A stretch of DNA of 5,724 bases from Acidobacteriota bacterium (GTDB lineage Bacteria > Acidobacteriota > Terriglobia > Bryobacterales > Bryobacteraceae). The notes under the pieces are model-generated. The model saw only the letters and a program-made list of their open reading frames with translations, had not been told where the DNA came from and ran no database searches. A program made the translations under genes and the position numbers. The stretch spans positions 12,140 through 17,863 of the forward strand of contig QHXU01000123.1 of assembly GCA_003223065.1 (NCBI GenBank). The letters run 5' to 3'. This document shows positions 1 through 5,724 of the stretch, piece after piece (the stretch's first letter is position 1; every line of letters starts with the position of its first letter).

Positions 1-1378
1 CGACGCCGACCGCAGTTTCGCGCTCGAGGACGCGCACCTGCACGGCAAGATCGTCGATTTCGCGGGTCCCGTCTTCGATCGCCGCCGGAATCGAGTTCTG
101 CCCCAGAGCAAGCCGCGCGCAGGCGGTATCCAGCACGCTGACGGCCTTGTCGGGCAACTGGCGGCCAGCCAGATAGCGATGCGAGAAGCGCACGGCTGCG
201 GCCACACCCTCATCCAGGATTCTCACGCCGTGGTGTTTTTCAAGCGAAGCGACCAGTCCTCGCATCATCACCATGCATTTCTGCTCGTCCGGCTCCTCGA
301 CTTTCACCACCTGGAAGCGGCGGGCAAGGGCGGGATCCTTCTCGAAGTACTTTTTGTATTCGCTCCAGGTTGTTGCGGCGATGGTGCGCATTTCGCCTCT
401 GGCCAGCGCCGGCTTGAGCAGGTTCGCAGCGTCGTTCTGGCCAGCCTGGCCGCCCGCGCCAATCATCGTGTGAGCCTCATCGATGAACAAAATAATCGGA
501 GTGGGTGAGGACTTCTCGATGAGGCCCTTGAGGCGGTTCTCGAATTCCCCCTTTATGCCTGCACCGGCTTGCAGTAGCGCCAGATCGAGCGTCCGCACTT
601 CCACGTTCTTGAGCGGCGGCGGGACGTCGCCGTGCGCGATGCGAAGCGCGAATCCTTCGACGACAGCTGTTTTGCCGACGCCGGCCTCGCCCGTCAGGAT
701 GGGATTGTTCTGGCGTCGGCGCATCAGGATATCGACCACCTGGCGAATTTCGAAGTCGCGGCCGAGAACCGGATCCACTTTGCCCTTGCGCGCATTTTCG
801 GTAAGGTTGACCGTGAACTGGTCAAGGTTCGGAGTCTTGCCGCCGCGGCGCACCGCGGGTCCTGCTTCCGCTCCCGGAGCGGCCGCGGCCGCCGCCGAGA
901 CGTCTTCGTGCGAGCCTTCCACCATCGACAGAAAATCCTTGCGCAGCAGCTCGGGCTGGATTTTATGTAGCTCTTTGCTGACATCGTGGGTCATCCGCGC
1001 GAGCTCATCGTTACAGGTCAAAGCGAGAATGGCGTGGCCGCTTCGAATCCGCGACGCGCCGAAATCGAGCGAGCCGATAGTCCATGCCTCGCTCATCATC
1101 TTCAGCACCGACGGGCTCATGGAAGGCGTCCGGGCATTGCCGCTCTTGAGCTTGTCCAGGCTCCGTTCGAGCTCCTTCTGCAGGCGCGACGTGTCCACGC
1201 TGAACTGGTGGAAGATCTTCGCCGCGTCGCTGCCGCTGGCATCCAGCAGCTTCGTCAAGAAGTGCTCAATCTCGATGTCGTAATGCGTGCGCGCGAGGCA
1301 CAATCCGGCGGCCCCTTCCAGCGCGGCGCGTGTAGTGTCGTTAAGTTTGCCGATTAAACCTTTTAGATTTACGCTCAT
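1..1378 (-). CDS. tssH: Type VI secretion AAA+ ATPase TssH/ClpV, N-terminal 459 residues (3' end outside window)
   Basis: ClpV-family hexameric unfoldase that acts in the cytoplasm on the contracted TssB/TssC sheath so that its subunits can be reused. The reading frame is open from the ATG at 1376-1378 to the left edge of the window without a stop (459 codons plus one base, about half of a usual ~850-900 residue ClpV). Seen in order: a Clp-N-like domain at about residues 1-155; an Ala/Gly/Pro-rich linker at about 160-180; then the first AAA+ domain, with Walker A GEAGVGKT (230-237), the pore-loop region AGAGIKGEFENR (271-282), Walker B ILFIDEAH (296-303), a sensor-1-like segment TIAATTW (332-338) and arginine-finger LARRF (351-355). 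The pore segment with KGEFENRLK and the WSEYKKYFEKD stretch are typical of ClpV and set it apart from ClpB or ClpA. The second AAA+ domain lies outside the window. It is the last of the visible T6SS genes, 75 nt after tssG. GAGG at 1383-1386 precedes the ATG by 4 nt, which is a modest ribosome binding site. Confidence 0.96.
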   Translation of the reverse strand, partial: MSVNLKGLIGKLNDTTRAALEGAAGLCLARTHYDIEIEHFLTKLLDASGSDAAKIFHQFSVDTSRLQKELERSLDKLKSGNARTPSMSPSVLKMMSEAWTIGSLDFGASRIRSGHAILALTCNDELARMTHDVSKELHKIQPELLRKDFLSMVEGSHEDVSAAAAAAPGAEAGPAVRRGGKTPNLDQFTVNLTENARKGKVDPVLGRDFEIRQVVDILMRRRQNNPILTGEAGVGKTAVVEGFALRIAHGDVPPPLKNVEVRTLDLALLQAGAGIKGEFENRLKGLIEKSSPTPIILFIDEAHTMIGAGGQAGQNDAANLLKPALARGEMRTIAATTWSEYKKYFEKDPALARRFQVVKVEEPDEQKCMVMMRGLVASLEKHHGVRILDEGVAAAVRFSHRYLAGRQLPDKAVSVLDTACARLALGQNSIPAAIEDGTREIDDLAVQVRVLERETAVGV

Positions 1379-1453
1379 AAAACCTCAATTGTTGGAATTG
1401 GGTAGTAGGTGCGTGCATGAGCGACATCCCGTTCACCACTTCCTACTCCGCGG
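1379..1453 (-). other. 75-nt intergenic gap between tssG and tssH with short inverted repeats
   Basis: This is the only non-coding stretch of any size in the window. It contains a perfect inverted repeat, CAATT (1386-1390) and AATTG (1396-1400) around a 5-nt spacer, next to the tssH ribosome binding site. A second imperfectly supported pair has 6-nt arms, AGTAGG (1404-1409) and CCTACT (1442-1447), with a 32-nt loop. There is no T-rich tail after a strong GC stem, so it does not look like an intrinsic terminator. No clear -35/-10 pair was recognised. It may be a simple untranslated spacer or may tune tssH translation; the sequence does not decide this. Confidence 0.35.
1383..1386 (-). promoter_or_regulatory. 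Weak ribosome binding site of tssH
   Basis: On the minus strand GAGG is followed by TTTT and then the ATG of tssH. The 4-nt spacing is shorter than ideal, but no other in-frame start nearby gives the conserved ClpV N-terminus (MSVNLKGLIGKLN), so the site supports the chosen start. Confidence 0.5.
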
Positions 1454-2521
1454 CTAGATCCCAAAGATTGTATCATCCGCGTCTTCCCGCGACGGCTGTG
1501 TTTTGGCCCACGAGGTCCAGCCGAGACGCGGGGCAGCCGCTTCCGAGCTCCCAAGAGCCGCTTCCGAGATCCCAAGCTCGCACGGCGGAACTTCGTCCTT
1601 TTTCAAGATCAGTTGCACCTGGAAGTCGATTTCCCCGCGCGCTACGAACTTCGCCAGCGACCGCAACGGCTGGAATGCCGTCCCCGAGGGAAGAAAATCC
1701 AGGTACTCGTTGAGCCCCAGCGGCCCAAGCTTGATGCAAACGCCCGATTGCTGGTTCCAAATCTCGTCTCCGACGATGGCGCCGCCGCCCAGTTGTTCCG
1801 ACTCGCTGGTGCCTCGATCAAAGCGGCACAGATCCGGTTCCTCCAGACGATGCCAGGCCCCGACGAACTGCTCGATCTCCACCGGGACGCCGAAATAGTC
1901 CCACAAAACGCGTTGCAAAGCCGCTGCGGAACGCGGATGGAGCGATAAGATTCCCGCGTAAAACAACAGCGAATCGTCGCGCACGGCGAGGTGGTTTTCC
2001 AGCCGCTTCGTGCCCAAGCCGATCAAGTCCATGAGGTGGTGCGAGAAGCGGTCGCGCTCGCCGCGCTCATAGGCGATCGTAAAGCGGTACTTTTCCCACG
2101 CCTGGTAAAACAGCGAGATCATCCGGTGATTGAAGATGTCGAAAAACCTTTGGAGCGCGTAATCCCGGTGGCGCATCCGTTCCACGATAAGCTCGGTGTA
2201 ATAGAGCGGCAGCACCCCCAGAGGCCCAGCCAAACCCATGAAGTTGATGACCACGCACGGCGACGCTTCACCGCCGTCCGGGGGCCAATCGATGCGCTGG
2301 ATCTGGCTAGCAGGAAACGGAAATGAGGCATGAGCGGAGAAACGCGCGACTTCCTTGCCGGGGCTGACGAAGCGGCCTACCGGGGCGCGCGTGGGAAACA
2401 CGCGCTCCAGGAGACGCACGGCCTGGAAAAAGTCGAATTCCTGCGGAATTTCCCGCAACAGCCGCGCGACTGCCGAATATCGCCCTAGAGTAATATCGTC
2501 TGGCCGGCTCGCGGTGGCCAT
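1454..2521 (-). CDS. tssG: Type VI secretion baseplate subunit TssG (ImpH/VasB family), complete, 355 aa
   Basis: TssG is a baseplate wedge protein. In characterised systems it forms a complex with two copies of TssF and binds the adaptor TssK, which docks the wedge to the membrane complex. The 355-residue length is normal for the family. Recognisable family segments are PQEFDFFQAVRLLER (26-40), VGRF (48-51), INFMGLAGPLGVLPLYYTEL (92-111), FFDIFNHRMISLFYQAWEKYR (126-146), and near the C-terminus LGPLGLNEYLDFLPSG (265-280) and RLGWTSWAK (332-340), the last being a usual ending of TssG. The ATG at 2519-2521 is strongly supported by AAAGGAGG 10 nt upstream. The start lies 37 nt inside the 3' end of tssF in another frame. 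The gene stops with TAG at 1454-1456. Residues 316-329 carry a tandem heptad-length duplication (LGISEAA, LGSSEAA) just before the conserved C-terminal motif. Confidence 0.96.
   Translation of the reverse strand: MATASRPDDITLGRYSAVARLLREIPQEFDFFQAVRLLERVFPTRAPVGRFVSPGKEVARFSAHASFPFPASQIQRIDWPPDGGEASPCVVINFMGLAGPLGVLPLYYTELIVERMRHRDYALQRFFDIFNHRMISLFYQAWEKYRFTIAYERGERDRFSHHLMDLIGLGTKRLENHLAVRDDSLLFYAGILSLHPRSAAALQRVLWDYFGVPVEIEQFVGAWHRLEEPDLCRFDRGTSESEQLGGGAIVGDEIWNQQSGVCIKLGPLGLNEYLDFLPSGTAFQPLRSLAKFVARGEIDFQVQLILKKDEVPPCELGISEAALGSSEAAAPRLGWTSWAKTQPSREDADDTIFGI
1536..1577 (-). repeat. Two-copy 21-bp tandem repeat inside the 3' end of tssG
   Basis: Units at 1536-1556 and 1557-1577 match at 19 of 21 bases by direct comparison. 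The period is a multiple of three, so the frame is kept, and the repeat encodes LGISEAA followed by LGSSEAA (TssG residues 316-329). It probably arose by slippage or a short duplication in a loop before the conserved C-terminal motif. Confidence 0.85.
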
Positions 2522-4326
2522 TCTTTCAGAACCTCCTTTCTCTGCCGCGTGCGCGCCACCAACTGGCTGAAGCTGTTGAGCGATACGTACTCGCCCAGAA
2601 AACGCTCGATCACGCTGGCGAACAGGAACACGCCGCCTCCGGCAAACTGGTCCTCATCGAACTCCATCTCGACGCGCGTGCCACGGGCGAAGGTGATGCC
2701 GTTCTCCGAGACCAGACGCGCGAAGTGGCGGCTGCTCGAGAGGTTCATGATGGCTTCGATCTGTTTTTCCGAATACGCCGATCCCGTGAAGTTGTAAAGC
2801 TTGAGAATCTCCTGGAATGCCTCACGGCCTTCGTCAACCAGCGAGAGATAGTTGAGCGACAGGTGCGAGATCAGCCGCCACAGCGCGGCCTTCCCCGCCG
2901 GCGGCCTCAGCGCATTGGTAGGTTTTCGCAGTGCTACGATGCGCTTGATCGCGGCGCCGCTTTCGAGCTCAAAGTCGCCCGCCTCGTTTCCGAACGGCAG
3001 CCGCGACGGCAGGTCGCGATTGGTGCACGTCGTCCGGAGAGTGAGTGTATCCGCGTCGGGCCGCACCGGCCGCGCCGAAAGATCAACCAGAGACAGCGAG
3101 ATTTCCGTGCCCTCATCATTGGCCTTCGCCGAGGGGCGCCGGTGCGCCAGCCAGAAGGTTTGCTTCTTGTCGCGAAGCGTCGCGTGCCGGTAAGAATAGA
3201 ACGGCTCGAAATGCAATACTTCGTTCGACTGCGGATTGATGCTTACCACTTCGTCCACCGAAAACACTTCGGTTGCCTGGGGACGCCGGACATCCGGGAT
3301 CACCGGGTATTCGTAGCGGCGCTGATCCAGCAATATCGGTTCGGCTGTCAGTTTGAAGAGGTTGACGACCGGAGTGGAATTGATCCGGAATGTCTTGGCC
3401 GAAACGCCGAGTTCCAGGACCTGGCGGCGCTCGCTCTGCTCGAAGGGAGCGAGCAAAACCGCAATCTCAAAGCGGTTCTTGAATCCCAGCGGCCACGCTT
3501 CCGCGAGGCCGGTCACCTCGATGAAAAAGAACTTGTCCGGAAACGCGAAGTACTCCTGTAACAACCTGTATCCAGGGAAGCTCCGGCGCGGATAGGGCAG
3601 CATCGCCTCGCCTTCATCGAAGCCGGCGGGCCGGAGATTCTCCGGCCGTAGTGTGAGCGGGCGCACGCGAGAGTTAGGAGTGGGATCGCGCACCAGGATC
3701 TGCACGGTGTTGGCGCAGAGCAACTCGTAGAGAGTGTGGGCGATATTAGCCTCGCCGGCCAGATGCAGCCGTAGGGTGTCGAGACCGAGTTGCGATAGAA
3801 GGACATCCTGCGGCGCCTGGATTTCGATGCGAATGGCCGCCGCGGCCTCCATCGATTTCACCGGTGGCGACAAGCGGTCGGGCGAAGTCCAGTCGCCCTG
3901 GGTCACGCGAAGCGGCCAGACCGTTGTATCGAAGCAGGTCCGAAATTGGCACGGCACACCGGCAACCGGCCGCGAGTTGAGCACCGAGCCGCGAGCAACC
4001 TTTTGCGGGGACGCCATGCCCCCCTGCTCGGCATCCAAATGCATCTCCACGATCGACATCGACGGAATTGGGCGGATGTAGTGCGGATACAGAATGCTGA
4101 GCAGCGCCTCGGTGATCTCCGGAAATTCGTCGTCAATCTTGAGATGGACGCGCGCGGCGAGGAATGCGAAAGCCTCGAGCAGGCGCTCGACGTGCGGATC
4201 CTCGCACTTGTCCGGTTCCAGAATCAAGCGCCCGGCGATCTTGGGGTATTTTTCGGCGAACTCCGCGCCCAACTGGCGCAGATAGTTCAACTCGCGTTCG
4301 TAATAAAGGAGCAGCTCGTCACGCAC
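2485..4326 (-). CDS. tssF: Type VI secretion baseplate subunit TssF (ImpG/VasA family), complete, 613 aa, GTG start
   Basis: TssF is the largest wedge protein of the T6SS baseplate and, in known systems, pairs with TssG in a 2:1 complex. The N-terminus VRDELLLYYERELNYLRQLG (1-20), followed by AEFAEKYPKIAGRL (21-34) and the segment CEDPHVERLLEAFAFLAARV (41-60), is the classic family signature. So are the LLSILYPHYIRPIPSMSIVEM region (75-95) and the ending WPPRAGQTILL (603-613). Other family-like stretches are FAFPDKFFFIEV (260-271) and NYLSLVDEG (492-500). The length of 613 is within the usual ~580-630. The start is taken as GTG at 4324-4326, because GGGGAG lies 6 nt upstream and the family signature begins exactly there. 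The frame stays open upstream to an ATG at 4465-4467, but those extra 47 residues are arginine/serine-rich, resemble no TssF, and would lie wholly over tssE. It overlaps the tssE stop by 8 nt and tssG by 37 nt. Confidence 0.96.
   Translation of the reverse strand: MRDELLLYYERELNYLRQLGAEFAEKYPKIAGRLILEPDKCEDPHVERLLEAFAFLAARVHLKIDDEFPEITEALLSILYPHYIRPIPSMSIVEMHLDAEQGGMASPQKVARGSVLNSRPVAGVPCQFRTCFDTTVWPLRVTQGDWTSPDRLSPPVKSMEAAAAIRIEIQAPQDVLLSQLGLDTLRLHLAGEANIAHTLYELLCANTVQILVRDPTPNSRVRPLTLRPENLRPAGFDEGEAMLPYPRRSFPGYRLLQEYFAFPDKFFFIEVTGLAEAWPLGFKNRFEIAVLLAPFEQSERRQVLELGVSAKTFRINSTPVVNLFKLTAEPILLDQRRYEYPVIPDVRRPQATEVFSVDEVVSINPQSNEVLHFEPFYSYRHATLRDKKQTFWLAHRRPSAKANDEGTEISLSLVDLSARPVRPDADTLTLRTTCTNRDLPSRLPFGNEAGDFELESGAAIKRIVALRKPTNALRPPAGKAALWRLISHLSLNYLSLVDEGREAFQEILKLYNFTGSAYSEKQIEAIMNLSSSRHFARLVSENGITFARGTRVEMEFDEDQFAGGGVFLFASVIERFLGEYVSLNSFSQLVARTRQRKEVLKEWPPRAGQTILL
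2532..2539 (-). promoter_or_regulatory. Strong ribosome binding site of tssG, inside tssF
   Basis: The minus strand reads AAAGGAGG, a near-perfect anti-Shine-Dalgarno match, 10 nt before the ATG at 2519-2521. It sits within the last codons of tssF and fixes the tssG start, and it suggests that TssG is initiated in its own right rather than only by coupling. Confidence 0.85.
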
Positions 4327-4816
4327 TGCGCTCTCCCCGGATCTGATACTCGCCGCTCGAGAGTTGCAGAACCGTGTCGAAGGAGACCTGCTCCGGGGAA
4401 GGATCCATCTGCAGCATTCCCTCGATCTGGAAATGCAGAATGCGATTGTGGACGCCGGGCGTCTCAATCATCGTGACCTTGACGTCCTTGAGACGGGGCT
4501 CGAAGATGGCGACTGTATTCTCCAGCTCCACGAGCAATCTGCCTCGATCCTTGGGCGAACTGATGCTGAGCGAAGAAAAATCCGGCAAGCCGTAGTTGTA
4601 GAGAGACCGCGACAACTCGCTGCTCGAACCAGGCACGGCCTCGGGGTTCCGCCGCGTATTTAGCAGCCATTCAAGATCCCGGCGCAGCGCCGCCTTTAAT
4701 TGCCGCACACTCTGAGCGCGCGTGGTCGAGGCGTCAGCCGCCGCGTGCGGATCACGGTCGATCAACCGGTCGACCAGCGAGAGTGTGACATTAAGATCGG
4801 CATCCGGCCTGGGCAT
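4319..4816 (-). CDS. tssE: Type VI secretion baseplate subunit TssE (gp25-like lysozyme-family fold), complete, 165 aa
   Basis: TssE is the homologue of phage T4 gp25, a baseplate wedge protein that serves as the point from which the TssB/TssC sheath starts to polymerise. It lacks lysozyme activity despite the family name. Evidence is the segment LKAALRRDLEWLLNTRR (40-56) and NYGLPDF (74-80), both typical of TssE, and the EPR motif at 106-108 (within VAIFEPRLKDVKV), the conserved core of gp25-like proteins. The length of 165 aa is usual. ATG at 4814-4816 was chosen because it gives the normal short N-terminus (MPRPDADLNVTLSLVDRLID) and lies 4 nt after the tssA stop. Its ribosome binding site is weak (GGAG about 16 nt upstream), so translation may depend on ribosomes finishing tssA. 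The same frame is open further upstream to 5035 over tssA, but that part is a shadow. It stops with TGA at 4319-4321, overlapping the tssF start by 8 nt. Confidence 0.94.
   Translation of the reverse strand: MPRPDADLNVTLSLVDRLIDRDPHAAADASTTRAQSVRQLKAALRRDLEWLLNTRRNPEAVPGSSSELSRSLYNYGLPDFSSLSISSPKDRGRLLVELENTVAIFEPRLKDVKVTMIETPGVHNRILHFQIEGMLQMDPSPEQVSFDTVLQLSSGEYQIRGERSA
4333..4338 (-). promoter_or_regulatory. Ribosome binding site deciding the GTG start of tssF
   Basis: The minus strand reads GGGGAG, 6 nt before GTG at 4324-4326 and within the last codons of tssE. Its position supports the 613-residue TssF over the longer frame that begins at 4467. Confidence 0.7.
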
Positions 4817-4820
4817 GGGA

Positions 4821-5724
4821 TCAGCGCGCGCACTCCAGCGCCTGCACCGGATCGAGACGGGAGATGCGCGCGTACAGTTTCTGTTTGACTTCGGCGTCGC
4901 CGTGCAGCTTATTGAGACACCGGTACAGCAGCGCAAGCGGGTGGGCAACGACATCGGAAGCCTCCCAGTTCTCGAGCCGGTGCTCATCGATTGAACGCGC
5001 CAGTTCTTCGAGGATCGGCTGTGCGAGGGCTTCATGACCGGTCATCATGCAGATCTGCGACAGTTGGAGCTTGCGCTGAAAGCGCGCGCGGCCGGACTGC
5101 TGGCGCGGAATCTCGTCGGCGAGAATCTGAATCGCGTCAGCCGCGCGGCCGGATCGCGCAGCGTCGAGCGCCAGCGTGTAGGTATCTGGAGGCGCAGGCT
5201 CGCCCGGCGGAACCTGCTCCGGCGCTGAATCTTCCGTCATCTCGGGCATCACCGGATGGGACGGATGAGAGGCTGCGGGCGGGGCCGTGAATTCCTTCAG
5301 CCAGGCCTGCGTCTCGGCGTTTGCTGTTGGTGTGTCGTCCATCAGCGTCCATTCAGGAAGACGGGGCAGGTCGGCGAGCAGGCCGCGTAGTTCGCTTCGG
5401 ACCGCTGCGGCGATGTTCAGATATCCGTACTCCTGGGCCGCCCGCACCACGTAGCGCTGCAAATCGAGCCAGGCGCGTCCGCAGGGCTGCGCCATGGCAG
5501 TCTCGGCGATTTCAAGCAACTCGCCCCAGTTGGCTTCGAGCGACAGGCGCTTGATGCTTTGCCGGACTTCGGTAGAAGGGGGCACCAGCATCGCCGGGTC
5601 GGGCGTCTCACCGCCTCCGCGAAGCTCGCCCCAGCGATAGCCCCGCAGCATCAGGTACGGGCTGGGGTTAGTTGGATCTTGCTGGCGCAGGAAGCGCGCC
5701 ACGGCCCCCAGCCGCGCCGTCACG
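4821..5724 (-). CDS. tssA: Type VI secretion protein TssA with VasJ-type C-terminal region, partial (5' end outside window)
   Basis: The last 300 residues of a TssA-family protein are visible; the frame is open to the right edge, so the start and the N-terminal ImpA-type domain lie outside. TssA proteins bind baseplate and tail components and prime or coordinate tube and sheath assembly. Numbering from the first full codon in the window, family-like segments are LGAVARFLRQQDPTNPSPYL (5-24) with LRGYRWGELR (26-35), WGELLEIAETAMAQPCGRAWLDLQRY (66-91), FQRKLQLSQICMMTGHEALA (215-234), ILEELARSIDEHRLENWE (237-254), HPLALLYRCL (261-270) and the ending LYARISRLDPVQAL (283-296). These last blocks are characteristic of the VasJ/EvfE-type C-terminal region. 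Between them lies a Pro-rich, probably flexible linker at about 147-180. No transmembrane stretch is seen in this part. The TGA at 4821-4823 is 4 nt before tssE. The subclass of TssA cannot be assigned without the N-terminus. Confidence 0.9.
   Translation of the reverse strand, partial: VTARLGAVARFLRQQDPTNPSPYLMLRGYRWGELRGGGETPDPAMLVPPSTEVRQSIKRLSLEANWGELLEIAETAMAQPCGRAWLDLQRYVVRAAQEYGYLNIAAAVRSELRGLLADLPRLPEWTLMDDTPTANAETQAWLKEFTAPPAASHPSHPVMPEMTEDSAPEQVPPGEPAPPDTYTLALDAARSGRAADAIQILADEIPRQQSGRARFQRKLQLSQICMMTGHEALAQPILEELARSIDEHRLENWEASDVVAHPLALLYRCLNKLHGDAEVKQKLYARISRLDPVQALECAR

Noticed and set aside
877..905. GCC/GCG-rich run that might be a simple-sequence repeat
   Set aside because: It encodes the Ala-rich linker between the ClpV N-domain and first AAA+ domain. 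Such composition is ordinary for a flexible linker in a GC-rich genome, and no regular repeat unit is kept.
483..1283. 266-codon plus-strand open frame opposite tssH
   Set aside because: It is Ser/Arg-rich and low in recognisable structure, and lies opposite the strongly conserved ClpV N-domain and AAA+ motifs. It is a GC-rich antisense shadow.
1404..1447. Possible intrinsic terminator after tssG
   Set aside because: The paired arms are only 6 nt, the loop is 32 nt, and no U-tract follows on the minus strand, so a terminator is not supported.
2725..3561. 278-codon plus-strand open frame opposite tssF
   Set aside because: The product is Arg-rich with no recognisable domain, and the opposite strand encodes conserved TssF. 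Long antisense frames are expected at this GC content.
3946..4476. 176-codon plus-strand open frame across the tssE/tssF junction
   Set aside because: It runs antisense to two conserved T6SS genes, with no family resemblance or supporting ribosome binding site noticed.
4817..5035. Upstream extension of the tssE frame (73 more codons from an ATG at 5035)
   Set aside because: It lies inside the conserved C-terminal coding part of tssA and translates to Arg/Ser/Cys-rich sequence unlike any TssE. The ATG at 4816 gives the normal family length.

Overview
The whole window is a block of type VI secretion system (T6SS) core genes. All of them read on the minus strand, so transcription runs from high to low coordinates. 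In that order the genes are tssA (its 5' end lies beyond the right edge), tssE, tssF, tssG and tssH/clpV (its 3' end lies beyond the left edge). Coding occupies essentially all of the window except a 4-nt gap between tssA and tssE and a 75-nt gap between tssG and tssH. No RNA gene, mobile element, CRISPR array or convincing terminator was seen.

The genes fit one machine. TssE, TssF and TssG are baseplate wedge proteins. TssA belongs to the family that primes or coordinates tail sheath and tube assembly. TssH (ClpV) is the AAA+ unfoldase that recycles the contracted TssB/TssC sheath. Spacing suggests an operon with translational coupling: tssA to tssE 4 nt apart, tssE/tssF overlapping by 8 nt, and tssF/tssG overlapping by 37 nt. 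Sheath genes (tssB, tssC), tube (hcp), spike (vgrG) and membrane-complex genes (tssJ, tssL, tssM, and the adaptor tssK) are not in the window and would have to lie elsewhere.

The DNA is GC-rich (roughly 60% by eye) and codon use looks uniform across all five genes, so there is no internal sign of recent transfer. The proteins are of the classical proteobacterial-type T6SS (the ClpV/VasA/VasB/VasJ families), not the Bacteroidetes or Francisella types. A Gram-negative proteobacterium or acidobacterium is a reasonable guess, but the sequence alone does not settle the taxon.

Nothing here looks like an undescribed system. The points worth a second look are small: a GTG start for tssF that automatic calling would probably miss, a strong ribosome binding site for tssG inside tssF, a 21-bp tandem duplication near the 3' end of tssG, small inverted repeats in the gap before tssH, and the placement of a VasJ-type tssA directly before tssE.
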